A DNA stretch of 64,000 bases from Planctomycetota bacterium (GTDB lineage: Bacteria; Planctomycetota; B15-G4; SIAN01), in NCBI GenBank assembly GCA_016795285.1, contig JAEUIC010000039.1:36167-100166 (forward strand), read 5' to 3'. Both the position numbers and the translations under genes were made by a program. The notes under the pieces are model-generated. The model saw nothing but the letters and a program-made list of their open reading frames with translations, did not search any database and had not been told where the DNA came from. Positions 1 through 8,854 of this stretch are shown here, piece by piece (the stretch's first letter is position 1; each line of letters starts with the position of its first letter).

Positions 1-192
1 TGGACCGGCCTCGCGCAGCTGCGCGCCGCGACGCCCGCCGCGAAACCGCTGCTGCGGCCGCTCGCGCGCCGGATGAACGCCTACGCGAAGAGCCACCCGA
101 CGCCGCCGATCGTGGGCGCGAGCGTCGCCTACGCCGTGCTGGGCGGGATCATGCTGGCGGTCATCGGGATCGCGCTCTTCCGTTGGTCCTGA
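1..192 (+). CDS. C-terminal end of a membrane protein (partial)
   Basis: The frame is open from base 1 to a TGA at 190-192, giving 63 residues whose start lies outside the window. The last third (about residues 38-60) is a hydrophobic stretch ending in FRWS, read as one membrane-spanning helix. A short Arg/Lys-rich segment precedes it. Too little is present to name a family. The very G/C-rich third positions fit a real gene. The strand and stop are clear; the function is unknown. Confidence 0.6.
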   Translation, partial: WTGLAQLRAATPAAKPLLRPLARRMNAYAKSHPTPPIVGASVAYAVLGGIMLAVIGIALFRWS

Positions 193-220
193 GTGGCGAA
201 TCGCCCCGCGCGCCCGGGCC

Positions 221-247
221 GCTCACGCCGCTCACGCCGCTCACGCC
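221..247 (+). repeat. 9-bp tandem repeat, three copies
   Basis: The unit GCTCACGCC occurs three times head to tail. It spans the short gap between two convergent genes and the last codons and stop (241-243) of the minus-strand gene that follows. It probably arose by slippage; no function is claimed. Confidence 0.6.
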
Positions 248-819
248 GCGGGCCAGCGCCACGCGAAGAGCGCCCCGGTCGCCGCTGCGTAGACGAGGCA
301 GTCGAGCATGCAACGGAGCGTGTGGCCCCACGTGTGGCCGCTCCAGATCACGGCCCACGTCTGGCCGGCGGCGTAGGCGAGCCACGTCGCGATCGCCACG
401 TAGTGGAAGACGAACTTGAACGGCGCGCCGGCGGGCAGCGCGGCGGTCGCGAGGTGGGCGACCAGCGTCGACACCACCAAATAGAAGGCGATCGACTGCA
501 GCAGCATCGGCCCCATCGAGAAGGGGCCGGGCTTCTTCACGTAGAGGTAGCCGCTCGGGCCCTGCGCGTACTTCGCCTGGAACTCAGGCGTGTTCATCTG
601 CTTGTGGTCGTCGCAACCCGGGAATACGTACTGCCCCGCGCCGATCTTCTGGGCGCGCAGCGCGTCCATCACCGGATCCTCGGCCGGCAGCTTCACCCAA
701 TCCTTCGCATGGTGGCCGACCACCATCCACATCACCGACGCCAGCACGAAGACCGCCACCGCCGACAGCACGATCGGCAGCCAGAGCGACGCGAGGGAGA
801 CAGTGGCGAGCGAGAACAT
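241..819 (-). CDS. Four-helix membrane protein of unknown function
   Basis: The 192-residue product has about four hydrophobic segments, near residues 11-34, 104-129, 135-160 and 168-187. Between the first two lies a soluble loop with a Cys-Asp-Asp-His stretch (PGCDDHKQM). The chain is short and has no signal-peptidase site, so it is probably an inner-membrane protein. A GGAG about 8 bases upstream of the ATG at 819 supports the start. I recall similar small membrane proteins annotated only as hypothetical in other bacteria and do not assign a role. It is convergent with the partial gene at 1-192 and divergent from the next gene. Confidence 0.75.
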   Translation of the reverse strand: MFSLATVSLASLWLPIVLSAVAVFVLASVMWMVVGHHAKDWVKLPAEDPVMDALRAQKIGAGQYVFPGCDDHKQMNTPEFQAKYAQGPSGYLYVKKPGPFSMGPMLLQSIAFYLVVSTLVAHLATAALPAGAPFKFVFHYVAIATWLAYAAGQTWAVIWSGHTWGHTLRCMLDCLVYAAATGALFAWRWPAA

Positions 820-974
820 GCGAGGACTCCGCGAGCGGGTGAGGAGAGCGGCTGCCGTCGGTGGCGGTGCATTACGCCAATCGCGCGCCTCGATTTCGAG
901 CTGCGGGGCCGTCGCGCGGTGGCGAGTCGAGGCGCGCGGGCCGCGGCCGGCGCGACCTCTCGAGGAACCGTTCC

Positions 975-1601
975 ATGCCGTTCTTCGCCGGTGAGCAGCA
1001 GTTCGGAGCGCGCCTGCTCGCGCTGTTGGCGCTGATGGGGGCGGTGGCGGCCGTCGAGCGGTGGCGCCGCGGCGCGGCGGCCACGCGTTGGCGCGAGTAC
1101 GCCTTCGTGCTCGGCGTCGCGGCGATCGGTGCGCTGGCGGGCGCGGCGATCGACGCGTGCACCTCGCGCCTCTCGCCGGCCTACTTCATCGACTGGAAGG
1201 GGATCGAGCCGGGCGTGGGATTCGAGCGGCGCGCGGTGCAGCTCGGCGCGAAAGCGGGATTCGGCGCCGGCTTCTTCGCGGCGGCGCTCCTCGCCTTCGC
1301 GAACACGGGACGCGACGGTGCGCCGCTGCTGCGCTCGCGGGCGTTGGCGGGGCGCGCCGCACGCGTGCTGCTGGTGGCGCTGTCGAGCGCGCTGCTCCTC
1401 GCCGTCGCTGCGCCGCTGCTCGAGCTTCCGTCGCCGGTCGCGCGCCCCCCGTTTTGTCTCGACCGCGCCGCGAGCCACGCCTGGTGGATCCACCTCGGCG
1501 CCTACGCCGGTGCCGCGATCGGCTTGGCCGTCGAGCTCTGGCGTCTCCGGCGCGCGCGCCGCGACGCGAGTCGCGCGAACCAGCGCGAGCCGCTCGGCTG
1601 A
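975..1601 (+). CDS. Small membrane protein, unknown function
   Basis: This is a 208-residue product with about four hydrophobic segments (roughly residues 10-25, 43-62, 94-112 and 130-150) plus a C-terminal one that includes HLGAYAGAAIGLAVELW, ending in a basic tail. The frame is open upstream to 861, but the ATG at 975 is preferred. A GAGGA lies about 8 bases before it, and the earlier residues are Arg-rich and look like read-through. No family is recognised. It sits between a divergent membrane protein gene and a YiiX-like hydrolase gene on the same strand, 75 bp away. Confidence 0.65.
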   Translation: MPFFAGEQQFGARLLALLALMGAVAAVERWRRGAAATRWREYAFVLGVAAIGALAGAAIDACTSRLSPAYFIDWKGIEPGVGFERRAVQLGAKAGFGAGFFAAALLAFANTGRDGAPLLRSRALAGRAARVLLVALSSALLLAVAAPLLELPSPVARPPFCLDRAASHAWWIHLGAYAGAAIGLAVELWRLRRARRDASRANQREPLG

Positions 1602-1676
1602 ACCGTCGCCCGTGCACCGCGTTGCACAGGGGCGGCGGGCGCAGCGGCGGCAGAGCGCTTCGCGGAGTCGCGTCGC

Positions 1677-2363
1677 ATGAATGGATCGACGGCTCGTCGA
1701 GCGGTGGTGGCAGCGGTCGCGCGGCGGCACACGCGCCGTCCTGTCACGTTCCTTGCGGCCGTGCTGCTGGCGGCCGCGGCCGTTGCGCTTGCGCTGCACG
1801 CCGGCGCGACCGGTTCGTTCGCTGGCTACGAGCCGCGCGACGGCGACGTCCTCTTCCAGTCGTTGCCCCGATCGCCGCTCGTCGATGCCATCGAAGGGGT
1901 CACCGAGAGTCCGCTCTCGCACTGCGGGATCGTCGCGCGCGGCGGCGAGGAGTGGCTCGTGATCGAGGCGTTCGGCACGGTCCGCGCGACGCCGCTCTCG
2001 ACGTGGATCGCGCGCGGTCGCGGCGGCTGGTTCGCGGCGCACCGCTGGCGCGATGAAGCGGCAGCGCGCGTCGCGGCGTTCGTGGCGGCGGCGCGCGAGC
2101 GGCTCGGCGAGCCGTACGACTTCGCGTTCGAGCTCGAGAACGGGTCGCTCTATTGCTCGGAGCTCGTGCGTGGAGCGGCGCGCACGGCGTTCGGCCGCGA
2201 CGTCGGGCGGATCGAACGGCTCGGGGAGCTGCGGTGGCAGCCGTTCGCGGAGTTCCTGCGCGAGCAGGCGGGCGGGTCGCTGCCGCTCGAGCGGCAGTTG
2301 GTGACGCCGCGGTCGCTGGCGGAGGCGGCGGAGCTGCCGAGGGTGCACCCGCGCGAGGAGTGA
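1677..2363 (+). CDS. YiiX/YebB-like permuted NlpC/P60 (papain-fold) hydrolase
   Basis: The 228-residue product has an N-terminal hydrophobic anchor or signal (about residues 22-44) and then a circularly permuted NlpC/P60 domain. The signature GDVLFQS starts the domain near residue 56. His82 lies in SPLSHCGIV and Cys160 in GSLYCSELV. In permuted members of the family the His comes before the Cys, as here. Such enzymes cleave peptide, amide or lipid ester bonds at the cell envelope; the substrate cannot be read from the sequence. The ATG at 1677 has a GGAG about 9 bases upstream. The gene converges on the DUF1549 gene, with a 26-bp repeat array between them. Confidence 0.8.
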   Translation: MNGSTARRAVVAAVARRHTRRPVTFLAAVLLAAAAVALALHAGATGSFAGYEPRDGDVLFQSLPRSPLVDAIEGVTESPLSHCGIVARGGEEWLVIEAFGTVRATPLSTWIARGRGGWFAAHRWRDEAAARVAAFVAAARERLGEPYDFAFELENGSLYCSELVRGAARTAFGRDVGRIERLGELRWQPFAEFLREQAGGSLPLERQLVTPRSLAEAAELPRVHPREE

Positions 2364-2446
2364 GGTCGCGGCGGCGATCGTGCAATCGAGCCGATGGCCT
2401 CACGGCGCGATGTCCGCGGGAGAACAGGTCACCGACCGCCGAGCTG

Positions 2447-2550
2447 CGGGTGGATGGAAACTCCCCGGCACCGCCCCGGACGGAAACTCCCCGCCACCTG
2501 GGTGGATGGAAACTCCCCGGCACCGTGGCGGAAGAATCAACCCCGCCACC
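2447..2550. repeat. 26-bp repeat array, four tandem units
   Basis: Four units of exactly 26 bp lie head to tail at 2447-2472, 2473-2498, 2499-2524 and 2525-2550. Read on the minus strand (the sense of the gene ending at 2558), each begins GGTGSCGGGG. The first unit after the stop codon continues with TTGATTCTTCC (core B). The next three continue with AGTTTCCRTCC (core A). The array ends 7 bp from the stop codon of the DUF1549 gene and separates two convergent genes. The B unit folds on itself through GTGGCGG and CCGCCAC. There are no spacers, so this is not CRISPR. Confidence 0.9.
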
Positions 2551-2557
2551 GTGGGGG

Positions 2558-5500
2558 TCAGCGGTTGAAGAGGAAGGCGGGGCTCGTCGCGAGCGCCCAG
2601 GCGGCGTCTTGGGTGGCGGCGAGGCGGAGCTGGTCGAGGAAGTCGGGGGCGCTCTTCAGGAACTCGCGGTGGAGGAGCGTTTCGTCGTCGGCGGTGCGCT
2701 GGTCGGCGGGCTTCGCGAAGGCGGCCAGCACGGCGTCGGGCAGCGCAGCGACGCGGACGGGGCGCGGGTCGTTGGCGACCGAGAGGCGGATCCGGCCGAG
2801 GTTGTGGCCGTCGCCCCAGCCCTGCTCGAGGGTCAGCACCAGCAGGGTGCCGCCCGGCCCGCCGACCTCTTCGGCGAACTCCCATGCCGCCTGGTGGGGC
2901 TGCATCACGTTCGGCCAGATCGCCCAGCCGGTCTTGGCGTTGCCGTCGGCGATGGCGGCGGGATCGAAGCCCTGCTGCGAGAAGTCGGCGCTGCCACCCT
3001 GCAGCGCGACGCTCTTGCCGCCGGCGCCGCCCGCGAGCGGCACCGCGACGACCTTGAGCTCGCTCAGCACGAAGTTGCCCGAGTCGCTGCGGCCGCTGCC
3101 GCGCGACGGCAGCGACGGATCGGGAATCGCCTCGATCCGCAGCGCGGTGATCTTCTCGACGTCGGTCCACGACAGCAGCGTGGTGGTGTCGGTCGCCGGC
3201 CGCGTGCCGCTCGCCAGCAGCGAGCCGTCCGGCTGCCGCGTCCACGTCGCGCCGCCCGCCGACTGCGCCTCGATCCGCTCGATCGGCCGCCACTGCACGC
3301 GCGGGATCGCGGCTTCCCACGCGGCACGCCGCGCGCGGTACTGCTCGGCGGCGGCCGGCGGCAGCGCGGCGACGTTGGCCGGATGGCCCGGCTCGAAACT
3401 CGGCGCCAGCGCGCCGAACTCGGTGTCGCTCGCCGGCCGGCCGAGGAAGCGGACGTAGAGCTCGTCGACCAGGCGCCGCGGGTCGCGCTCGAAGGCGACC
3501 AGCTGCGCGAGCTCGCTGCCCGGGTCCTCGAGCGCCTCGGCCAGCGTCGGCCCGTTCACCAGGTGGAGCGCCTGGCCGAGCGAGAGGCCGCTGCCGCGCT
3601 CGCACTCGCAGGCGCTCTCGCGCGGCGGCCGGCCGAAGAGCGCGAGGAAGCCGTCGGCGGGCGTCACGCTCGGGTCGAGGAACTCGGCGGCGCGCGCATC
3701 GGGGCGTGCCCCGGCGACGCGCGGCCGGCGGCCGACTGCGACCTGGATCGCGTCGTAGAGCGTCTCGGCCGGCAGCCGGCGCGGCAGCGCGCGCGCGAAG
3801 TGGAGCGTGTCGTCGCGGTTCCAGTCGTTCGCGACGAGCGAGCGCTGGTAGGTCGCCGACGTCACGATCCGCCGCATCAGCGCGCGCACGTCGAAGTTCG
3901 AGTCGACGAACTCGCGGGTGAGGCGGTCGAGCAGCTCCGGGTGGGTCGGCGGGTTGCTGGCGCGCAGGTCGTCGACCGGCTCGATCAGCCCGATGCCGAG
4001 GAAGTAGCTCCAGAGCCGATTGACGTAGCTCTTCGCGAAGTAGGGGTTGTCGCGCGCGGTGATCCACGCGACCAGCTGCTCGCGCCGCGTGTGCGCGCCG
4101 CCGCCCGGGACGTCGACCGTGCCCGCCTCATGCGCGGCGGGGTCCGCGATCTCGAACGGGAAGCGCGGCGCGACGACGACGTTGCGATTCGGGTGCATCA
4201 CGTCGCCGCTGCCGACGTCCTTCACCATCTCCTCGTAGGCGAGCTCGACGTCGTCGGGGCGGTTGTCGTAGGCGCGCGGCATCATCGGCGAGCCCGGCAC
4301 GTTCTCCCGCCCGACCTGCGCGAAGAAGGCGGCGAGCTGCCAGTGCTGGTCCTGCGTCCAGCGCTCGAACGGGTGGTCGTGGCACTTGTTGCAGTTGAAG
4401 CGCACGCCGAGGAAGAGCTGCGTCGTGTTCTCCATCGCCACGTCGGGCTGGCGCAGGATCTTCCAGTAGGCGGCCGGCGGGTTGGCGAAGGTCGAGCCGC
4501 TCGCGCCCAGCACCGCCGCCGCGAACTGGTCGTACGGCTGGTTGCTCGCCACCTGCTCGCGGATCCAGTCGCGCAGCCGCGCCGCGCCTTCGACGCCGAG
4601 GAACTTCGAGTTCACCTGCAGCAGGTCGGCCCACTTGTTGGTCCAGTGCTCGACGAACTCGACGCTGCCGATCAGCCGATCGATCAGCTCGTCGCGCTTC
4701 ACGCGCGAGTCGCGCCGATCGAGCAGGAAGGCGCGCGTCGTGCGCGCGGTGGGGGGCGCGCCGGTGAGGTCGAGGTGGATCCGCCGGCAGAACTCGGCGT
4801 CGCTGCAGCTGCCGCTCGGCTGCGCCTTCACCGCCTGCAGCTTCGCGTCGACCAGCTCGTCGACGTAGTGGTGCTGCGCGACGGGCTGCCACGCGAAGCC
4901 GGCGCGATCGCCCATCACGACCATGCGCGTGGCGGCGAACTGGCCGGCGTAGCGCGCGAGGATCGCCGCATCGCCGCGGCGCAGCGCGGTCACCAGCCCG
5001 CCCGCCTCGGTCGCCGCGATCTCGAGGTCGTTGCACTCGACCACCGCATCGGCGGTGACGTCGCGCACGCGGCCGTCGGAGTAGGTCGCCCGCACCGCGA
5101 ACTGCTGGCTCATGCCGGGCAGCGCGATCACCGGATCGTGCGGCCAGAGGTCGAGCGACACGACGCGCGGCGCCTCCGCGTCCAGCACGGCGCCCGCCGC
5201 GATCCACGCCACCAGCAGCTCGTGCTCCTGCGAGCCGGCCGCGAGGCGCACGCCGCCCTCGTGCGGCACCGCGCCGGTCGGCTTCAGCAGGAAGAGGCTC
5301 TGCTCGGGCACGGCGCGATTGAAGCGGCGGCCGGCCAGCTCGTCGGTGAGCGCCTCGTGGTCGAAGGTCGGGTCGTAGCCGCGCAGGCTCAGCTTGAAGC
5401 CGTTCTTCCCCTTCGCGGAGCCGTGGCACGTCCCCGCGTTGCAGCCCATGCGCGTCAGCAGCGGCTCGACGTCCTGCACGAAGCTCGGCGGCGGGCCGCC

Positions 5501-5860
5501 CGTCGTGCCGCGCACCACGGCGGGCAGCGCGACGCTCTGCGCGCCGACCGCGAGGCGCAGCGTCGCCTCGCCGTCCCGCTGTGCCCGCACGTGGCCGCGC
5601 GCATCGACGGCCAGCAGCTCGCCGGCGCCGTCGATCGCCACCGCGCGCGTCACGTCGACGAGCTGCCCGTCGTCGAGCCGCCCGGTCACCACCAGTTGCG
5701 CGCCCGCGAAGCGGCCGTCGAGCTCGAGCCGCTCGGGCTGCACGCGAAGCTCGACGACGCGATCGAGCGGCAACGGTGGCGCGGGCGGCGCGTCGCCGAG
5801 CGCGACCGGCGCGGCGGCGGCGAGGCTCGCGAGCAGGCGAAGGGCGAGGAGCGTGGTCAT
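2558..5860 (-). CDS. DUF1549/DUF1553 secreted cytochrome-like protein with Big2-type domains
   Basis: The 1100-residue product starts with a signal peptide (about residues 1-22), then a bacterial Ig-like (Big2-type) segment. A heme-attachment-like site CNAGTCH (about residue 139) follows in a planctomycete-type cytochrome region, then a second Ig-like segment and DUF1549, with CNKCHDHPFERW near residue 488. DUF1553 (from LVAWITARDNPYFAKSYVN) comes next. About 250 residues between the CECERGSG motif and the C-terminus resemble a carbohydrate-binding insertion, which the homologue at 21268-23787 lacks. These proteins are typical of planctomycetes; their biochemical role is unproven and often guessed to be in polysaccharide breakdown or electron transfer. 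It is the third gene of a minus-strand operon after DUF1501 and the cytochrome/WD40 gene, 31 bp downstream. A GAGG lies about 8 bases before the ATG. Confidence 0.9.
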   Translation of the reverse strand: MTTLLALRLLASLAAAAPVALGDAPPAPPLPLDRVVELRVQPERLELDGRFAGAQLVVTGRLDDGQLVDVTRAVAIDGAGELLAVDARGHVRAQRDGEATLRLAVGAQSVALPAVVRGTTGGPPPSFVQDVEPLLTRMGCNAGTCHGSAKGKNGFKLSLRGYDPTFDHEALTDELAGRRFNRAVPEQSLFLLKPTGAVPHEGGVRLAAGSQEHELLVAWIAAGAVLDAEAPRVVSLDLWPHDPVIALPGMSQQFAVRATYSDGRVRDVTADAVVECNDLEIAATEAGGLVTALRRGDAAILARYAGQFAATRMVVMGDRAGFAWQPVAQHHYVDELVDAKLQAVKAQPSGSCSDAEFCRRIHLDLTGAPPTARTTRAFLLDRRDSRVKRDELIDRLIGSVEFVEHWTNKWADLLQVNSKFLGVEGAARLRDWIREQVASNQPYDQFAAAVLGASGSTFANPPAAYWKILRQPDVAMENTTQLFLGVRFNCNKCHDHPFERWTQDQHWQLAAFFAQVGRENVPGSPMMPRAYDNRPDDVELAYEEMVKDVGSGDVMHPNRNVVVAPRFPFEIADPAAHEAGTVDVPGGGAHTRREQLVAWITARDNPYFAKSYVNRLWSYFLGIGLIEPVDDLRASNPPTHPELLDRLTREFVDSNFDVRALMRRIVTSATYQRSLVANDWNRDDTLHFARALPRRLPAETLYDAIQVAVGRRPRVAGARPDARAAEFLDPSVTPADGFLALFGRPPRESACECERGSGLSLGQALHLVNGPTLAEALEDPGSELAQLVAFERDPRRLVDELYVRFLGRPASDTEFGALAPSFEPGHPANVAALPPAAAEQYRARRAAWEAAIPRVQWRPIERIEAQSAGGATWTRQPDGSLLASGTRPATDTTTLLSWTDVEKITALRIEAIPDPSLPSRGSGRSDSGNFVLSELKVVAVPLAGGAGGKSVALQGGSADFSQQGFDPAAIADGNAKTGWAIWPNVMQPHQAAWEFAEEVGGPGGTLLVLTLEQGWGDGHNLGRIRLSVANDPRPVRVAALPDAVLAAFAKPADQRTADDETLLHREFLKSAPDFLDQLRLAATQDAAWALATSPAFLFNR

Positions 5861-5891
5861 CGGAAGGACCTCGGGCGTGCGATGCGGTCGA

Positions 5892-7301
5892 TCAGGGTTG
5901 CAGCGGCGCAGCGGGGAAGCGGGCGAGCACGCTGCCGCTCGCGGCGTCGATCAGGTGGACGGTGCCGTCGAAGCCGCCGGCGGCCAGCAGCGCGCCGTCG
6001 GGTCGCCAGGTCGCCGCGTAGATCGCGGTCGGCAGCGGCAGCGACCAGAGCGGCGCCTCGTTCTCGAGCGCGTAGACGCGCACCTCGCCCTTGCCGGCGG
6101 CCGAGGCGCCGACGACGAAGCGCGCGCCGTCCTGCGCGTACTCGGCGGCGAAGAGGCGGCCGGCGAGCGGCGCGTACCCCTTCAGCTTGTTGAAGTCGTC
6201 GCCGATCTCGCGCTTCTGCGTGCGGTGCATCTTGTAGGTCTTCGGCGTGCCGTCGGCGCCGCCGATCAGCAGCGCGTCCTCGCGCGGGTGGCGATCGACC
6301 GCCTGCAGCCCGCCCTTCAGAGCGCCGGGCGTGATGCTCGTCACGTTGTCGAGGAACTGCTGCGTCGCCACCTGGAAGAGCTTCAACGCGCGATCGCGGC
6401 CGGCCGAGACGAGGTGGCTGCCGTCGATCGAGAAGGCGGTGTCGAGCGCCAAGTCCTCGCTGGCGGCATTGAAGAAGACCAGCTCGCCGCTCGCCACGTC
6501 GAGCGCGCGCACCGAGTGGTCGCCGCCGCCGAACGCGACCAGCTTCCCGTCGGGTGACCAGCTGCCGCCGTAGAGCGTGTCGCGGCCGAGCGGCAGCGAC
6601 CGCTCGAGCTTCCGCTGCGCGACGTCCCAGAGCTGCACCTCGCCGAAGCGGCCGGGCGAGCCGCCGACCACCAGCAGGCGCGCGCCGTCGGGCGAGAAGA
6701 CGGCGGTCTGGATCCGTTCGCTGAGCCCGACCAGCCGCGCCGCGAGCGTCGCCGAACGTCCGCTCGGATCGACCGAGTAGAGCAGCACCTCGTGGTAGCC
6801 CGAGACGGCGAGCATCGCGCCGTCGGGCGAGAAGTCGAGCGCGGTGATGACCGGCTGCTGCGCGTAGACGGGCGGCTGCTCCATCGTGAAGGTGGTCGCG
6901 GCGGCGGCCGGCGTGTCGTCGCGCGCCCCTTCGGCGATCCAGCGGCGCAGGAGCTCGACCTCGGCGGCGGCGAGCGGCGCGGCGCCCTTCGGCATGCGCG
7001 GCGGCTTCTCCTCGCGCGGCAAGAGGACGGCGAGCAGCGCGCTCTGCTCGGGCGCGCCGGGGACGAGCAGCGGCTCGTCGGGATCGCCGCTCGAGAGGAG
7101 CTCCGCGTGGCGGGTGAGCAGCACCTTGCCGCCCGCCTTGGCCGGCTGGTGGCAGCCGGCGCAGCGGGCGGTCAGCAACGGCGCGATCTGCCGCGCGAAG
7201 CTGACCGGCGGCGCGGCGGCGGGCGGAGGCGTCTCTTGCGCTGCCGCATCGCGATGCCACACACCGAGCAGCGCGATGGCGGCGAGTCGAAGCGCGCTCA
7301 C
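5892..7301 (-). CDS. Secreted cytochrome c / WD40 beta-propeller protein
   Basis: The 469-residue product opens with a signal peptide (about residues 1-21), then a planctomycete-type cytochrome c region with heme site CAGCH (Cys47, Cys50, His51) and the typical ILLPREEKPPRMP-like segment. WD40 repeats follow, marked by FSPDG, SWSPDGKL and WRPDGALL. The start is a GTG at 7301 whose last two bases overlap the TGA of the DUF1501 gene upstream, so the two are translationally coupled. An ATG-started frame runs far upstream to 9569 but only crosses other genes antisense. In such gene sets the propeller is assumed to be a periplasmic scaffold for the DUF1501 and DUF1549 partners; that is inference. 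Confidence 0.88.
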   Translation of the reverse strand: MSALRLAAIALLGVWHRDAAAQETPPPAAAPPVSFARQIAPLLTARCAGCHQPAKAGGKVLLTRHAELLSSGDPDEPLLVPGAPEQSALLAVLLPREEKPPRMPKGAAPLAAAEVELLRRWIAEGARDDTPAAAATTFTMEQPPVYAQQPVITALDFSPDGAMLAVSGYHEVLLYSVDPSGRSATLAARLVGLSERIQTAVFSPDGARLLVVGGSPGRFGEVQLWDVAQRKLERSLPLGRDTLYGGSWSPDGKLVAFGGGDHSVRALDVASGELVFFNAASEDLALDTAFSIDGSHLVSAGRDRALKLFQVATQQFLDNVTSITPGALKGGLQAVDRHPREDALLIGGADGTPKTYKMHRTQKREIGDDFNKLKGYAPLAGRLFAAEYAQDGARFVVGASAAGKGEVRVYALENEAPLWSLPLPTAIYAATWRPDGALLAAGGFDGTVHLIDAASGSVLARFPAAPLQP

Positions 7302-8761
7302 GCGAAGAGCTCCGTCACCGGCGCCGCCTGCACCAGCTCGCGTGGCTGGTTCAGGTGGTTGTAGGCGATGGTCGCCGGGTCGATCCCGAAGGCGTGGTAG
7401 ATGGTCGCCAGCAGCTGAGTGGGGTGGACCGGGTCGCGCAGCGGCGCCGAGCCGGTCGCGTCCGACTCGCCGTGCACGTGGCCGCGGCGGATGCCGGCGC
7501 CGGCGACGACGCCGGTGTAGCAATAGGGCCAGTGGTCGCGCCCGCTGTCGCTGTTGACGTTGCCCGAGGTCGAGACGCCGCGCTTCGGGCTGCGGCCGAA
7601 CTCGGCGACGCAGACCACCAGCGTCTTCGCCAGCAGCCCGCGCTCGTCGAGGTCGGCGATCAGCGCCGAGAGGCCGGCGTCGAGCATCGGCGCGGCGAGC
7701 GGCATGCGCTGCGGCAGGTCGACGTGCATGTCCCAGCTGTGGTAATCGGAGTTGGCGACCTTCGGCCAGTTGACCTGCACCACGCGCGTGCCCGCCTCGA
7801 CGAAGCGGCGCGCGAGCAGGCAGCACTGGCCGAACTGGTTCCTGCCGTAGCGGTCGCGGACGGCGTCGCTCTCCTCCTTCAGGTCGAAGGCGCGCCGCGC
7901 GCGGCCCGACAGGACGAGGCTCATCGCCTCGCTCGTGTACTCGTCGAGGTCGAACTTGGCGACCGCCTGCTCGAGCTCGGGCATCGCCGCGTCGATCTGC
8001 TCGCGCAGCTTCGCGCGCCGTTCGAGGCGCGGCACCGACAGCTCGGGGCGGATCGCGAGGTCGTCGACGCGCACGCGGTCGAGCTTCCTCGCGTCGAAGT
8101 CGTCGCCCGGTGGATAGAGGTAGTAGGGGTCGAAGGCGCGGCCGAGGTAGCCGGCGGTGCCCGCCTTGCCGACCACGCCGCTCTCCTGCAGCGGGCGCGG
8201 CAGCATCACGAAGGGCAGCATCGGGACGCTCGCCGGCTTCAAGCGGACGAGGTGGCTGCCGAAGTTGGGGAAGTCCTTCGGCGTCGGCGGCTCGAGCTGG
8301 CCCGACGCGCTCACCTTGTCGGCGGTGTAGCCGGTCAGCATCTGGTAGATCGCGGCGGTGTGGTTGAACAGGCCGTTGGGCGAGTAGCTGAGCGAGCGGA
8401 TCAGCGTCAGCTTGTCGACCACCTGCGCGAGCTTCGGCAGGTTCTCGGTGAGGTCGATGCCGGGGACGTTGCTGGCGATCCGCTTGTAGAGGCTCTGCAC
8501 GTCGGCGGGGCAGTTGTCCTTCGGATCCCACAGGTCGAGGTGGCTCGGGCCGCCCTGCAGGTAGCAGAGGATGATCGACTCGGCCTGGCCGAAGCCGGGC
8601 GCGCCGTCGAGCGGTGCGGCGCCCGCCGCGATCCCCGCTTCCGTCGCGCGCCGCGTGGCCGCCGCCGCCTTCAGCGCCAGCAAATCGGCCAGCGACAGTC
8701 CGAGCAGCGAGCTGCCGCCGATGCGCAGCACCTCGCGCCGCGTGAATCCGCCTCGACGCAT
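7298..8761 (-). CDS. DUF1501 protein with Tat-type signal
   Basis: The 487-residue product begins with a twin-arginine-like leader (TRREVLRIGGSSLLGLSLAD), then the DUF1501 fold, which is related to alkaline phosphatase/sulfatase. Family landmarks are LQGGPSHLDLWDPK, RDRYGRNQFGQCCLLARRF, VVCVAEFGRSP, the GRDHWPYC segment and HAFGIDPAT. DUF1501 proteins are usually predicted to be exported sulfatase-like enzymes; the substrate is unknown. A strong GAGGAGG lies 6-8 bases before the ATG. It leads a three-gene operon and overlaps the next gene by 4 bases. Its last residues (PVTELFA) lie on that overlap. Confidence 0.9.
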   Translation of the reverse strand: MRRGGFTRREVLRIGGSSLLGLSLADLLALKAAAATRRATEAGIAAGAAPLDGAPGFGQAESIILCYLQGGPSHLDLWDPKDNCPADVQSLYKRIASNVPGIDLTENLPKLAQVVDKLTLIRSLSYSPNGLFNHTAAIYQMLTGYTADKVSASGQLEPPTPKDFPNFGSHLVRLKPASVPMLPFVMLPRPLQESGVVGKAGTAGYLGRAFDPYYLYPPGDDFDARKLDRVRVDDLAIRPELSVPRLERRAKLREQIDAAMPELEQAVAKFDLDEYTSEAMSLVLSGRARRAFDLKEESDAVRDRYGRNQFGQCCLLARRFVEAGTRVVQVNWPKVANSDYHSWDMHVDLPQRMPLAAPMLDAGLSALIADLDERGLLAKTLVVCVAEFGRSPKRGVSTSGNVNSDSGRDHWPYCYTGVVAGAGIRRGHVHGESDATGSAPLRDPVHPTQLLATIYHAFGIDPATIAYNHLNQPRELVQAAPVTELFA

Positions 8762-8854
8762 GGCCGTCCTCCTCGAGCTTCCCCCTCGGTCGGTGGCGAG
8801 GGGACGTTAGCCCGGGAGGCGCGCACTGTCGCGGGGCGTCTCCGCGGCCGCGCG